The translations under genes were made by a program, and so were the position numbers. A stretch of DNA of 64,000 bases from Apostichopus californicus (taxonomy: Eukaryota > Echinodermata > Holothuroidea > Aspidochirotida > Stichopodidae). The first letter of the stretch is position 1. Each line of letters begins with the position of its first letter. The stretch covers positions 6,516 through 70,515 of the forward strand of contig JAIPMN010000521.1 in the NCBI GenBank assembly GCA_020650975.1, given 5' to 3'. Under the pieces are notes generated by a model that made no database searches, was not told where the DNA came from, and saw nothing but the letters and a program-made list of their open reading frames with translations. Positions 12,277-22,986 of the stretch are shown here, piece by piece.

Positions 12277-15200
12277 CTGTAGAGACGAAAAGAAAGAAAA
12301 AATTATAATTAAACAAGAAACTGAAATTAAAATTAAGTGAAATTGAAATTAAATGAAAATCATCTTAAATGAGAACAAAAGTGGTAAGAATCAAAGAGCT
12401 TTGTTATATACTGGATAGTCTAACATATTACTCCATACTGTCAGTACTTGAGAGTTGATATCATGTAGTGTAACAACAAGGGTTCCTGTACTGGCTAATA
12501 TTCATATGTTACACAATGTAAATTAAGCTCATGTACTGAATCATAAAACTTGGTACCCGGCCTCAAAACAACCAGTTGTATGTGTCTCTTTTCTCTCCAG
12601 GAACCAGAAACTTTGTTGAGAACTTTGTTACATGAATGTCAACATCTGGAGATGGTAAAACACTTACAAGATTATAACATTTCAAGAAAAATATCACCAT
12701 GTCTTCTAAACCTTCCGTACATTGCAACAAATGTACACGACCTAGCCTACTTGTATATATTACTTGTATACTACATCAATCAGGGCTAAGGTTGTCACAG
12801 TCACTGATGCTCTGGCTAGCAAGCAATTAGCTTAACAAACTTATATCAGGGGGCATCAGGAGGGCAAAGTGGAACAGGGTTATGAAACACACCACAATGT
12901 CACTACGTATACACGTTGTTGTTAAAGACAATTAAGCTGTTACGATCTTTTTAAACCATCATTGGTCAAATACAGAGTGATCAACTGATTGGTCTGAAAC
13001 CAAAAATTTTGTGTCCCATAAATTTTACAGGATTCATTTTTTGTCATTTTGCAAAATGTCGGATGTTAATACCTAATATCATCAATCACTCTCCTACTTT
13101 ATTTCGTGTGAATTATAATATTTTCAGCTGCGTTTTTCTTTAATGGTTTTAAGAACTGTATTGTGGTACAAACAGATTGACAAACATTTGCTCACAAAAT
13201 GCCCAGTTTTAAAATGAAAAAAGAAAGGGGGGGGGTGGGGAGGGGGGTGGATGGGTGGGTGATCATTTACCTTCATAGTTCACTTGTCCTTGTGAATCTT
13301 CCAGCCCAGCAATTAAAGAATCCACCTCCTCGTCCGAAAGTCTTTCACCTGTGGAAGGTGAGAAAGCTTGATTGTAGTGCAGGGTCACAGAGTACAGTAG
13401 TTATGAGGATACAATTAAGAATGTAGAAATGAACCCTTTGGTAACTTTACTAAGAAGAACACCATGAAATAAGCAGCATAACTAGCAGGGGGAACACAGG
13501 TGTATGACTTACTTGATGGCCTGCCTATGTGTGGTCAAGGTCAGGTTCATCAGACAATTACCAGTAAGGTAGGATAGAAAGAGTGCATTAACAATGGAGA
13601 AGCAAGTAAGCAGGAGTGTTGTAGGTAGTTTGATATAATCTGTTGATCATTGTTAACATTAAGCTATACACCAAAGTAGGTATTGCCAATGGTTTGATAT
13701 ACCTGGGCATCTGTCTAGTTGAAGTAGTAGTCTATGTATTATTCAGAGAGCACTGGTAAACCATGTGAACTGTGCGTAAAGGTTACCAGTTAGGGGAAGA
13801 CATATACTTACAGTGCATCAATCTTGTGGTAACAGGTAAGTGAAAACCAGGGTGCTCAACTATCAGCTTTTTAGAATGCATTTTCTCTCTCACCTGACAA
13901 CATGCTATGTTTTTAATAGTATGAACAAATAAACATGAGTGCTGATGCCTACCTAAGCTAACAAGGACATGTCTGAGTTCAGCAGAGTTGATGGTACCAT
14001 TGCCGTCTTTATCGAACACCCTCAGACCCTCCACAAAGTCATCTACAGAGCCTTGTTCCTTCTTATTCTGAAGGGAGGTGTACATTGGCAGGAATTCATC
14101 AAAAGAAACTCTGTAAACTAACAAGATTGAAAATAGAAAATCTTTATAATGAGCTGACATATATACTGTATGTCTACAGTGATTGAAAATCAAAGTGAAC
14201 CTACCACATCTGCAATTTGTAGCTGAGAGTTTGAAGTGTGTGTTTATATGCTGGCCGCAAAATGCACTGACTGAACACAACCCAATTACACTTGACCGTT
14301 ATGACATGGTTTCTCATAGTCATGATCCCTGACTAACTGATCAACGCACACAACGGCTGTTTTCTGCTAATGACCTTTGCTCATTTAGGTCACAGGCAAA
14401 ATAACTTTCCCATGATTGGTTAGATTTGTTAAGAACTTAAGACTCGGAACTTTTATGTGAACTACCGTGAACTGCTGACTGCCAGTCGGGCAAACACCAC
14501 ATGTTCAGTTTTCCCAACTGAAGCCGAAACAAAATAAAAACCGGCAACTTCATCAGTCGTTATCACATGCACAAGTGATGCATGCACTATGCCCAACTAC
14601 TCACGATTAGGAATTAGGGAATGTGAAAAAACTTACTTGCATCCATCAGACATATACATAGATATAATACCTGATTGCATCTCGCTGCAACTTTAACATC
14701 ACACTCGGATTGTGAGACACCAAATTTCCTATATTGGATTAAACATTAGTGTATCCATGTTCCAATTTTGAACACATATGTTACTGAATGTACAACTGTC
14801 AGTACAGTAAACTGAAAATGCCACACAAAACAAGGGGATCACAATAAAGAGATATTATCTCTAATGGAACATTTTTACATTATAGCCAAATTGTATGAAC
14901 AAAAAATGCTCCATCACAGATCTTATTATGTTCCCTGATGGGTGTTGAAGATACCAAAAAAAATTTCAGAAAAAACATTGTGTGTCACGACTTTTGCTTA
15001 AATTCTCAATTTCTGTCCCATTTTGCTTCACTCACATTTCAAACCTCAGTGTTGCTGAATATGTTCCTTTCACTTACATTTTGATGTACATCACACAAAA
15101 GCTGCATTGTAAATGGATGTTCAGCATCAAGGGATGCTTCATTATATAACAGAAAACAGTTGATGTTCTGAAGATTTTGCACTCTTGCCTTACCAAATCC

Positions 15201-18200
15201 TAACATATGAGACATTATTGACCATAGACCAAACATCCTCACAAATATCTCACATTTTATTGCAGTTGTGCTGAACTAACATTTTACATTAACAACTAAG
15301 GTACAGCAGTATAACAACAACAAACTCAAATTCCCTGTCTATTTGTCATGTATGTTGCTTATTAAGCAGATGTGCCCCTATCTGGCAATTCACTGCCACT
15401 GCTCCCCTTTTACAAAACCAATTAGCCATGTTCCAAATTTTTTTCAATTTAATGAACATGACTTTTCAAATGTCAAATAATAAAAGACAAAAATAGAAAG
15501 CAAAACTTTTTTCCTAACATCTTTACCTTGATCATCATTAGTACTATATGACTGTGTGATTCTCTTCAACTCTGCTTCTGTAGGATTGAGACCCAAAGCT
15601 CTGATGATGTCACCAACTTGTGTGATATCGACTTTGCTGTCACCTTTCTTGTCAAAGAGGGAGAAAGCATCCCTGAATTCTGGTGGTTAAAAAGGATTGT
15701 AAAGATAAAAAAACCAAAAATTCTGACAATTTAATCTAAAAAAAAATCATTTGAACATAATTAGTACTGCTAAGTTTTGTAAGATGTAATGCATTCAGTA
15801 TCATTCATCATATATGAAATCCCCATACTCCCCTCCAATCTATTTAATGTTCATAGGCTGAGGGAATAACTGCTCTCATGGCTTCCCTAATCATCCTCCC
15901 TCCCTCCCTCCTCCCTCCCCCCTCCCTCAGGGACCAACTTACTGTACATGCCTTTCCCTCCTCTCGATAGGAATGAAAATAACAAAATTTGTTGCCCTTT
16001 TTGTGGCCGTGTCTGGACAACTGCCTCTTCAAATTATAGCAGGTCATTTTGAGATGCAACATTTTGCACCCTGTCTGTTGCTACTAGAGCACCTTCACAG
16101 TACATACATGTACAGTATGCAACTTTGTACTGCAAAGTTTAAATACTAAGGGCACTATAATACTTTTGTACAGTACTGTTGTACACAAAATGCTGTGAGA
16201 TATTTGGTTTCAGAAAGACTTTATTAATTTGATATCTATTCTGGGGGTATTCTTGATATAAATTCAATACCATGATGAAGGTATGACAGTCTGTTTTCCT
16301 TGTACACAACAGATAACACAATTACAGTGTATACAGTATAGTGTATACAACAATTGGCATTGAAATTTTGTAACTCTTAAATCTTAATGCTGACTTGCTT
16401 GAAATGACATCATATTTATGAACTATGCCAGTTATATATCACACACATACAATATTGAATACTTCCTGTATCATTTTGTAGTATTAGCACATAACCCTAA
16501 CATCTGTTCTGACGTTTGATCAATACATAAACAACATCTTCCATGAATATTAAATGATATATCTTTCTATGTAGTTGGTTCCATAATTAAGCTATTCAGA
16601 TGGGGTTGGCTTTTCATGAAAAATATCTTGGAACAGATTGTATTTCTTTATCTTTCAATTTTTTATAGTTTTTATCAACAATTGGAAGTTTAGTCTTTCC
16701 ACCATTAAAGTGGGGAGCGGTAGAGGGGGTGGGGGGAAATGTATAATGACACACTTGGTGAAATGTAATGATAGTACATAGCAACTAAATGCAAGTCTAA
16801 CTTGAAGCATGCTAGTATTGTAAGCCTCTCATTGTTTTACACTAGTGACAAGTCATACTGTGATGAAAACTTGCATAACAATGCCCAAAACAATGTCCAA
16901 ATCACCACAGTCCAGTAACATTTTTATATTACTCTGAAGGTAATGTATGGCAACTCAACTGTTAACATTTGTATCCAACTAATAGAATCAAGTAATTTCC
17001 CAGTTTTCTTCATAAACCTTACTTGTAACATTTGTTATTATAAGTATTTGAATTAGAGCAGAGGATATTTTTTATTATACAACACCTAATTATATTCCGG
17101 CAATTTGATTGGTCAATTGCTCGTCGATTGCATGCAAAAACCGCTCTATTGCACGCTATGAAATAGAACCATGCGTTATACTTTTTTGATAGCACTTTTT
17201 TCAATGGTAAGAGAGCAGAGAAACCTGTCTGTTCAAAACAATCTGTTGCATGAGTGCATTTTACATCCAATTATATCCAAATTTGAAGGTGTTGTATAAA
17301 ACAAATAATGAACGGTTTCCATTCGTGCAATAGTGCAAATATTTCATTCGTTGACAGATGTAATTTGTTCCATTCAACTCGGCTGCGCCTCGTTGAATGG
17401 AACATTCCATCTTTCAACTCATGAAATATTTGCACTATTGCACTCATAACCATTCATTATTTGTATAATATATAATTTGAGGCCACCTAAGATCGCTTAG
17501 TAACCGCATACTCCCCTCATTATTTTAACCACATGTTGCTCCAAGGGTAAAATGTTGGCAATACAGCTATCTGTGACTGATGAGTCATTAACTTAAACCA
17601 ACAATTTAGGTTTAGTCCATGATTTAAGTATTTGCAAAAACAATTCCTGAGCAGGTGTTTTGAAGCTTAATTGAAGAAACTTAATGCTAGAATGTACATT
17701 TTAATCCTTGTTCAATTCCATTTCACATGCAGTTTGTTTCCTTAAAGACCAATTCTGTTGACAGAACCTCATCAGCAGGATGTATGGCCGGAGCTTTAAT
17801 ATGCAAAGGGATTTTGCGCAAAACCTGTGTTCTGTGACAACTTACATATAGAGGTGATTTGTTTCTTAAGTCTGAAACTTTGCATGATTCTGAACAAAAG
17901 AACATAATTAAGGATTGGCGTATAGCTGGATAACCCTTTATCTAACTATGAAATCCATGTGATTACAATATCCATTTGGATGCTTGTAGTTGGAGTTTTT
18001 AACATTTTCTTAAATCCAATGCTTCATGGGTTTGCATTCCCCCCCCCCCCCCATTATTTATAGGGCTTCAAGAACATGTACATGTAGTTGAATTCCTCTC
18101 CCCTGATTGTTATGTCAATACTCTAAAGAACCACAAATTCTATTTGGAGGACCTGATCTGTCCTTTAACAATGGATGGCAACTTAAATAATATCTGGATA

Positions 18201-20650
18201 AACTGGGCATTGCAAAAGGAATAATTTAGTGTTCAAATTTTGTGTAGCATTTTTGAAGTCTTTGAACGTATAAAATAGTGTTGTTCCAATGTGGAAAACA
18301 GCTATATACAACTTTGGACTATATAGTGCAACTTGACAAGTTTGCATAGCATTTTGCAATATGAATACTGGATACATGTTATTCCTAGCATTGTGGTTGA
18401 CATTTCTGAGAGCAAGCCATGAAGCATGGATTGCATTACAGCCTACACCATGCCCTGTATAGGAGGTAGCACACTGACACGACATATTGTATAAAATTTG
18501 CGCACAATAGTGACAACACTAGCCATGCCTGTAAACTTTCTATATATTACTAAGTGCAATTTTTCATGTTTAGTTTAAATATGTTATAGTTTGTCATTTT
18601 ACCTATAGACTCTGAAAGCTAGGCCAGCATCTTTCACTTTTGTCACAGTTGTATTTGAACTCATGCTCTACAGTAGGTCAATAATATTCTACACCTATTG
18701 TACACTATATCTCAGTTTAAATATGCAATTAATGACTATATAACTTAAGAAGAAAGTAAAACTATGTGCTGTTTGGACTGGATAAACAATGTCATAAATG
18801 GACTCCCATTTTCCCAGGTACCCGTTCCCATCACTAATACAGTGACCGCAAAATTGCTAGATCTATATGATATTCAAGATGTACTAGAAATTAAAATATC
18901 TTCGATCCACTGTATGCAATTCTTTGATAATTTTACAATATATCAACATTTGGGTGTTTGTAGCATTGTTTTGTGAGGACATGAAGATAGATTAATACTG
19001 TTGTGATAGTAACACAGATTTACAAATACAGCCTTCCACTGTCATGTATACCAAGACATGCTTAAATGAGGAGGGATCAACAGAAGCACAGGTCTGCTAT
19101 TCTTTGGTGGGGGGGGGGGGAGCGCTATATAAATATCTTCAATGTATGTATGTAACTGGTGCATACAAGTTGCATAACAGGTACAGCCTACAGGTATATC
19201 TTGAGAAATGCTGGCATATCATTTATCTCCTGTATACATATTTAAGGTTAATCTTCAAAAATTTTAGCATTAAATGGAGCTTGCTAAGTCTAGTGGTCAA
19301 GATATGGTATAGTGTCTATACTGTCCTTCCCAAAAAAACTACGTCCACCCTCCCAGTTCAAAATCCCACCAGGAATCAGACTCTCTTTAACTATTCAAGA
19401 TTGCTGTGCAGTGCAATTAAGACGAGTAAATTTCTACTTTCAATAATTGTACCACATGGGGTTTGGTTCTGTTTTCTCACTGGTGTCGAAACAACTTCAT
19501 TCATTAAATTTTTCCCAGCTATTGATGATAACTAATAAGGACAATTAAAGATTTCAGTGTGAATACTGTAGCTCTACTTTTAAAATTGCAATAAATTGTT
19601 TGCTGAAATTTTGAGCAAATGTGACCATTTTTTTTTTTGTGGCTTATTTGAATACAACACAGATGACCTTATTAACAGTAGTCAGGTGCTCTTGTCGATC
19701 AGGTGGAGCTGATCCAGAGAGTGGGAATGTGTGCAACAATTAACAAACACACACAGTATTCTCTGAACACTTATAGAAGAGATTGAGATGATATTGGTAG
19801 GTGTTCGTCCGATGTCATCACATGGATATGATTTCAAATGAGCTTCTAAGGCTATAGACTTCCATTAGATTCACTCAACTAAACAAAACATATGTAACCC
19901 ATGTTTGTTCTCTGTTACAATATTTCACAGATTTTATGACTGACAATTAAATGGAAAATCCAGGTTTTCATGTCATAATACATATCATAATTTATGATGG
20001 ATACTTCTAACAGTTAGGCCTACTCCTCTTTAAGATTGTAACATACAATCTTAAATATTATCATTACCTGTGACTTTCTGTGTTTCAAACTGTCTGTACA
20101 TACAATACCAATTGATTCATTATTAGCTTCTGTGGTTTTATCCCACATTCCATCACAACCCTCTTGTTTTTCCACAATGACATTCCACACTGATTGTGTG
20201 TCACAGCAAAATGATACACAACAGGAAGTAGATATGGGTTGTGCTATGTTAGAATTTAACATCTCACTTACAATTTTGTTGCCTTTGTGAAGTAATAAAA
20301 TGGGAAAGTTGAAATTTCTCCATTACACTACAGAATGTACAAATCCAATTTCCTATCGTTGTAGAATATGAGTACAACGATTTACACCATAATGTAGTTT
20401 AAGAGGTTCAATAAACTTTACGCTGGCTAGGCCTAGTACTAATATTCAGTACATTACTCATATTCATCGGCCTAACACAAACAGTTACTACTAGTTAGGA
20501 CTCGAAAAATGAAGTTTAGTTAGCCTACTCACCGTTCAACTGATCTTCTGAAAAACTCTGGAGAAGAAACGAAAGAAATAGATTGTCAAGGGCATGAAAT
20601 CTAGAGGGGAAGAAGATTTGTCAATGGGAGACAAGTTTTTCACTTACCAT
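12248..20650 (-). CDS. MYL6: Essential myosin light chain (MYL6-like), complete
   Basis: Essential (alkali) light chain, which binds the IQ motif of the myosin II heavy chain neck and stiffens the lever arm of the motor in the cytoplasm.

Six exons splice in phase to 147 residues: 20648-20650, 20533-20557, 15527-15679, 13953-14108, 13271-13348 and 12248-12276. The protein starts MSFSEDQLNEFRDAFSLFDK and ends YEDFVKLILSN, matching the usual ELC length of about 150. Exon 1 codes only for the initiator ATG, which directly abuts gtaagtg.

Four EF-hand units are recognisable. Loop 1 (D19-Q30) is degenerate, with Q at position 12. Loop 3 (D93-E104: D, D, N, T, N, E at the ligand positions) is canonical. 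The lack of a long N-terminal Ala-Pro extension argues for a non-muscle or smooth-type chain. The start codon faces the KMT2 gene 12.7 kb away. The second intron (4853 nt) contains a foldback element. Confidence 0.95.
13227..13260 (+). other. G-rich tract with G4 potential
   Basis: At least five G runs of three or more within 34 bases on the plus strand, next to the donor of light chain exon 5. The light chain pre-mRNA carries the C-rich strand here, so any quadruplex would form in DNA. Confidence 0.5.
13271..13348 (-). CDS. MYL6: Light chain exon 5
   Basis: 78 nt coding ERLSDEEVDSLIAGLEDSQG, then QVNYE. The acceptor is ccttccacag and the donor gtaaatga. A G-rich stretch (plus strand 13227-13255) lies just inside the next intron. 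Confidence 0.95.
13953..14108 (-). CDS. MYL6: Light chain exon 4 (EF-hands 2 and 3)
   Basis: 156 nt coding SFDEFLPMYTSLQNKK, then FDKDGNGTINSAELRH. The acceptor is the AG after acag, i.e. acagAG. Using the earlier AG would break the frame, so phase decides the site. The donor is gtaggcat. Confidence 0.96.
15527..15679 (-). CDS. MYL6: Light chain exon 3 (EF-hand 1)
   Basis: 153 nt coding residues 10-60, including EFRDAFSLFDKKGDSK and RALGLNPTEAELKRIT. The acceptor is ccaccag and the donor gtaaagat. The loop 1 ligand pattern is incomplete. Confidence 0.97.
15885..15929 (-). other. Pyrimidine CCCT tract; G4 potential on minus strand
   Basis: Repeats of CCTCCCTCC dominate 15896-15928. The minus strand, which is the transcribed sense of the light chain gene, therefore carries many GGGA runs able to form an RNA quadruplex in the intron about 200 nt upstream of exon 3. 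Confidence 0.5.
17075..17464. mobile_element. Foldback / MITE-like inverted-repeat element
   Basis: Two nested inverted repeats. The 13-mer TTATACAACACCT (17075-17087) is exactly inverted at 17287-17299. Directly after it, a ~78-nt arm starting ACAAATAATGAACGG (17301-17378) is inverted with few mismatches at 17392-17464 around a 13-nt loop. Matching parts include GTGCAATAGTGCAAATATTTCAT and GTTGAATGGAAC with their reverse complements. No coding sequence is present. It sits in intron 2 of the light chain gene. Target-site duplications were not resolved. Confidence 0.7.
18039..18052. repeat. Poly(C) tract, 14 nt
   Basis: Uninterrupted C run within intron 2 of the light chain gene. Confidence 0.9.
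18228..18249 (+). repeat. Dispersed repeat fragment B
   Basis: Identical over 22 bases to 11567-11588 and followed by a related segment (GTATAAAATAGTG). Intronic. Confidence 0.5.
20533..20557 (-). CDS. MYL6: Light chain exon 2
   Basis: 25 nt coding SFSEDQLN plus one base. The acceptor is ttctccag and the donor gtgagtag. It is too short to be seen as an open frame, but sequence and phase fit both neighbouring exons. Confidence 0.92.
20648..20650 (-). CDS. MYL6: Light chain exon 1 (initiator ATG only)
   Basis: The ATG is the last codon of exon 1 and is followed at once by the donor gtaagtg. The upstream part of this exon (above 20650) is 5' UTR of unknown extent. The following intron is only 90 nt. 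Confidence 0.9.
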
Positions 20651-21164
20651 TTTCACGACTGTTTGTCTAGTTTCTGCGGATTTTACCACTCCTTGTTGTA
20701 ACCACTGTGTGGGACGAGTAGGTTCTGCTCACCGAGTTAAGCTGCGGATTAATTACTTTAGCATGGAGTTGCACACATAACATTAGCGATACTACGGACA
20801 ATTCAACAGGAAGTAACCCAATGCAGTATACACGTTACACAGTAGACTAGTAACTATTTTTTACTTATACATATTCATAAATGAATAATCATATATGATT
20901 CATTCCGGTAATTGTGTGACAACCTTTTGCACTTTTCAATAGGATCATATTGATGGCTTGAAATTTCAAATTTATGAAAAGGATCAAGTTCTAACATTTC
21001 AAGGTTAAAACAAGGAGTAATTGTTACAATGGAAGTGAGCATATCAACAGCAGTATGTAGACAAGCGGGGTTCAGAACCAAACAACATAAGTTTATCTTT
21101 CAATTTTCAAAAGTGTGAAAAACCCAATCATCGAAGGGGGTTGTGGTGATGGGGGGGGGGGGGG

Positions 21165-21171
21165 NNNNNNN
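21165..21171. other. Assembly gap, 7 N
   Basis: Seven undetermined bases directly after a run of 14 G (21151-21164). Confidence 0.99.
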
Positions 21172-21884
21172 GGTGTAATCATGTGTGAGCTAGTAGACTG
21201 TTACGGTTTTCAAATTCTTCTCCTGTAAAATATACTGAATCTTTGGTCATAAATAGTTGATGTCATCGACTCCCCAGTTCGGGCGTATGCTAATGCTTAT
21301 ATAGTACATTGTTTTGTAAATTATAGAAACTCCACTCTCTAGCAAGCAACTGGTTTGAGAGTAATATCTATGTTTGTAGTTGAGTTGCACACGGGGCCGA
21401 CACTACATCCACCAGAACATGTTTGAATTTTATATTAATAACAGAGCACAATATTGGGTGATAGTCAACATCATTAGCCCTTGCCAAATTTGTGATGAAT
21501 AATTGTAAACATGTCATCATTGAGTCCATAAAATTCTTGTTTCCATAGAATTACGGTGTTGCAGTCTGAGGATCTGACAGATATTAGTCGGTGTAAAAAC
21601 TATGACTATATAGTCTAGTAACTTTATTTCATGATGAACCATCAGCATGTTAAACAAGTTTCAAAAATTAAAAGTTGTATAGAGAAACAACCTGCACTAA
21701 ATAGCATTTTAACAGTCTATATACAACATATCAATATAAGTTTGTGCCAAAGGTTATCCTGTAACTTGTCGGCACATGGTAATACTTTTTAGGTATTGGC
21801 ATCAAATTTTGATTTGTTTTAATTTCGCTATGGAATTAAGTGAAACATTCAGGGTTAATCCAAGACAATCGACTTATAGGACAT

Positions 21885-22249
21885 CAGTATTGCCCCCTAT
21901 ATATGCTAGAAATTTTCAAGAAGTATTTTATTGCCATTCTAAACATATAGTTATCAATGCTTATCATGGTTTACATTGACCGTCCTGAATGTCTGGGAAA
22001 AAGTAGAAGAATCAAAACCTCCAGGAAAGTTCTTTGAAAAAAAACTTTTTAAGAAAAGTCACCCAGGAAAAAACCTGGGCACGAAAACCAAACTACCGAA
22101 CGACTGATCCGCTCTCAACCCCAGTCCCCTTGCATCGAGACTGTGATTGTGTGATCATCGTCGGGTGTGTATATCACCATTCCTCTCGAAAGGGAACAGA
22201 TACTACACATGATCTTAAAACTTGGGCCGAGAATTTGGGGCCAATACTG
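21885..22249. mobile_element. MITE-like inverted-repeat element, copy 2
   Basis: The left end is CATCAGTATTGCCCCC and the right end, reversed, is CATCAGTATTGGCCCC. Internally AATGTCTGGGAAAA and CCTCCAGGAAA occur in the same order as in the copy near 2304-2545, at roughly 70 percent identity by eye. No transposase is present, and the target duplication is not clear. Confidence 0.45.
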
Positions 22250-22872
22250 ATGATCTCTACAGGGCCAGGAAATTTGGGGATTAGGGGATTTGGGAATAGA
22301 TTCCAGTCGAAGTTAATAAAGTATGTATATAGGGCTATAGATTTTGCAGCCTGTAAACAGTTTGTTTCAATGGATTCAAAAGTGATGAAACATTTCTTCT
22401 GCTGATAGTGATGTTTTTTTGAAAGAAACTTTTAAGTTGAATTAAAATTGACTATATATTAGTATTTCAGCTCATTTATTTCCAGTCCAACCTTTTGGAA
22501 ACTGCTCGCGAAAGAATCTTAGATTTATGCAAATATGTATATATTGATGAATCAACGTTAGACACCACACTCGCCCAATCTTATTTACTCTATGGGCGGA
22601 GCTAGATCGAAGTAGGGCTTTTTAGCATAATTAAATCGCTTCATTCACATTGTGGCTCTTGTTGTATTCATCCGCCGGATCCAAAGTAACATTTTGTTAA
22701 TATGGAATCGTTAATAACACATTACAGAATAAGAGTTCATTCCTTCAAATTTGATTGTAAATCAACCAAAGGTTGCTTTATTTTTGTAAAATTTTCATAA
22801 ATATAAGACAGGGCTCTCTTTTGGTTCACGAAATACCCTTGGCAAGGTCATGAACTTTCCATGTACGACAAC

Positions 22873-22882
22873 AAGATGGCGG
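22873..22882 (+). promoter_or_regulatory. YY1-type motif; proposed KMT2 start region
   Basis: AAGATGGCGG matches the YY1 element that in animal genes often sits just downstream of the transcription start. A strong donor (gtaagtat at 22987) follows ~105 nt later, which fits a non-coding first exon of the plus-strand gene whose first coding exon is at 33342. The ATG within the motif opens a five-codon frame (MAVET, stop). The link to KMT2 is an inference. Confidence 0.45.
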
Positions 22883-22986
22883 TAGAGACTTAGGCGTATG
22901 TGATCAACCCCAAAATTTTCATGCCAAAATATCCTTGATGGTTGAAAGAAACGATAAAAGAAAGCTGACGTATTTTTCTTTAAGGT

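Larger units (their letters stand above)
20651..22872. other. Divergent intergenic region
   Basis: Space between the light chain start and the proposed KMT2 start. It should contain both promoters. No TATA box in a convincing place was seen on either strand. It holds a 7-N gap next to a G run (21151-21171) and a MITE-like copy (21885-22249). Confidence 0.55.

Noticed and set aside
12601-12654. Exon-like stretch (EPETLLRTLLHECQHLEM) with ctctccag and gtaaaa edges
   Set aside because: It is on the strand opposite the light chain gene inside its last intron, with no partner exons and no family match.
22034-22405. 123-residue plus-strand frame
   Set aside because: Overlaps the MITE-like element; no protein-like pattern or homologue recognised.
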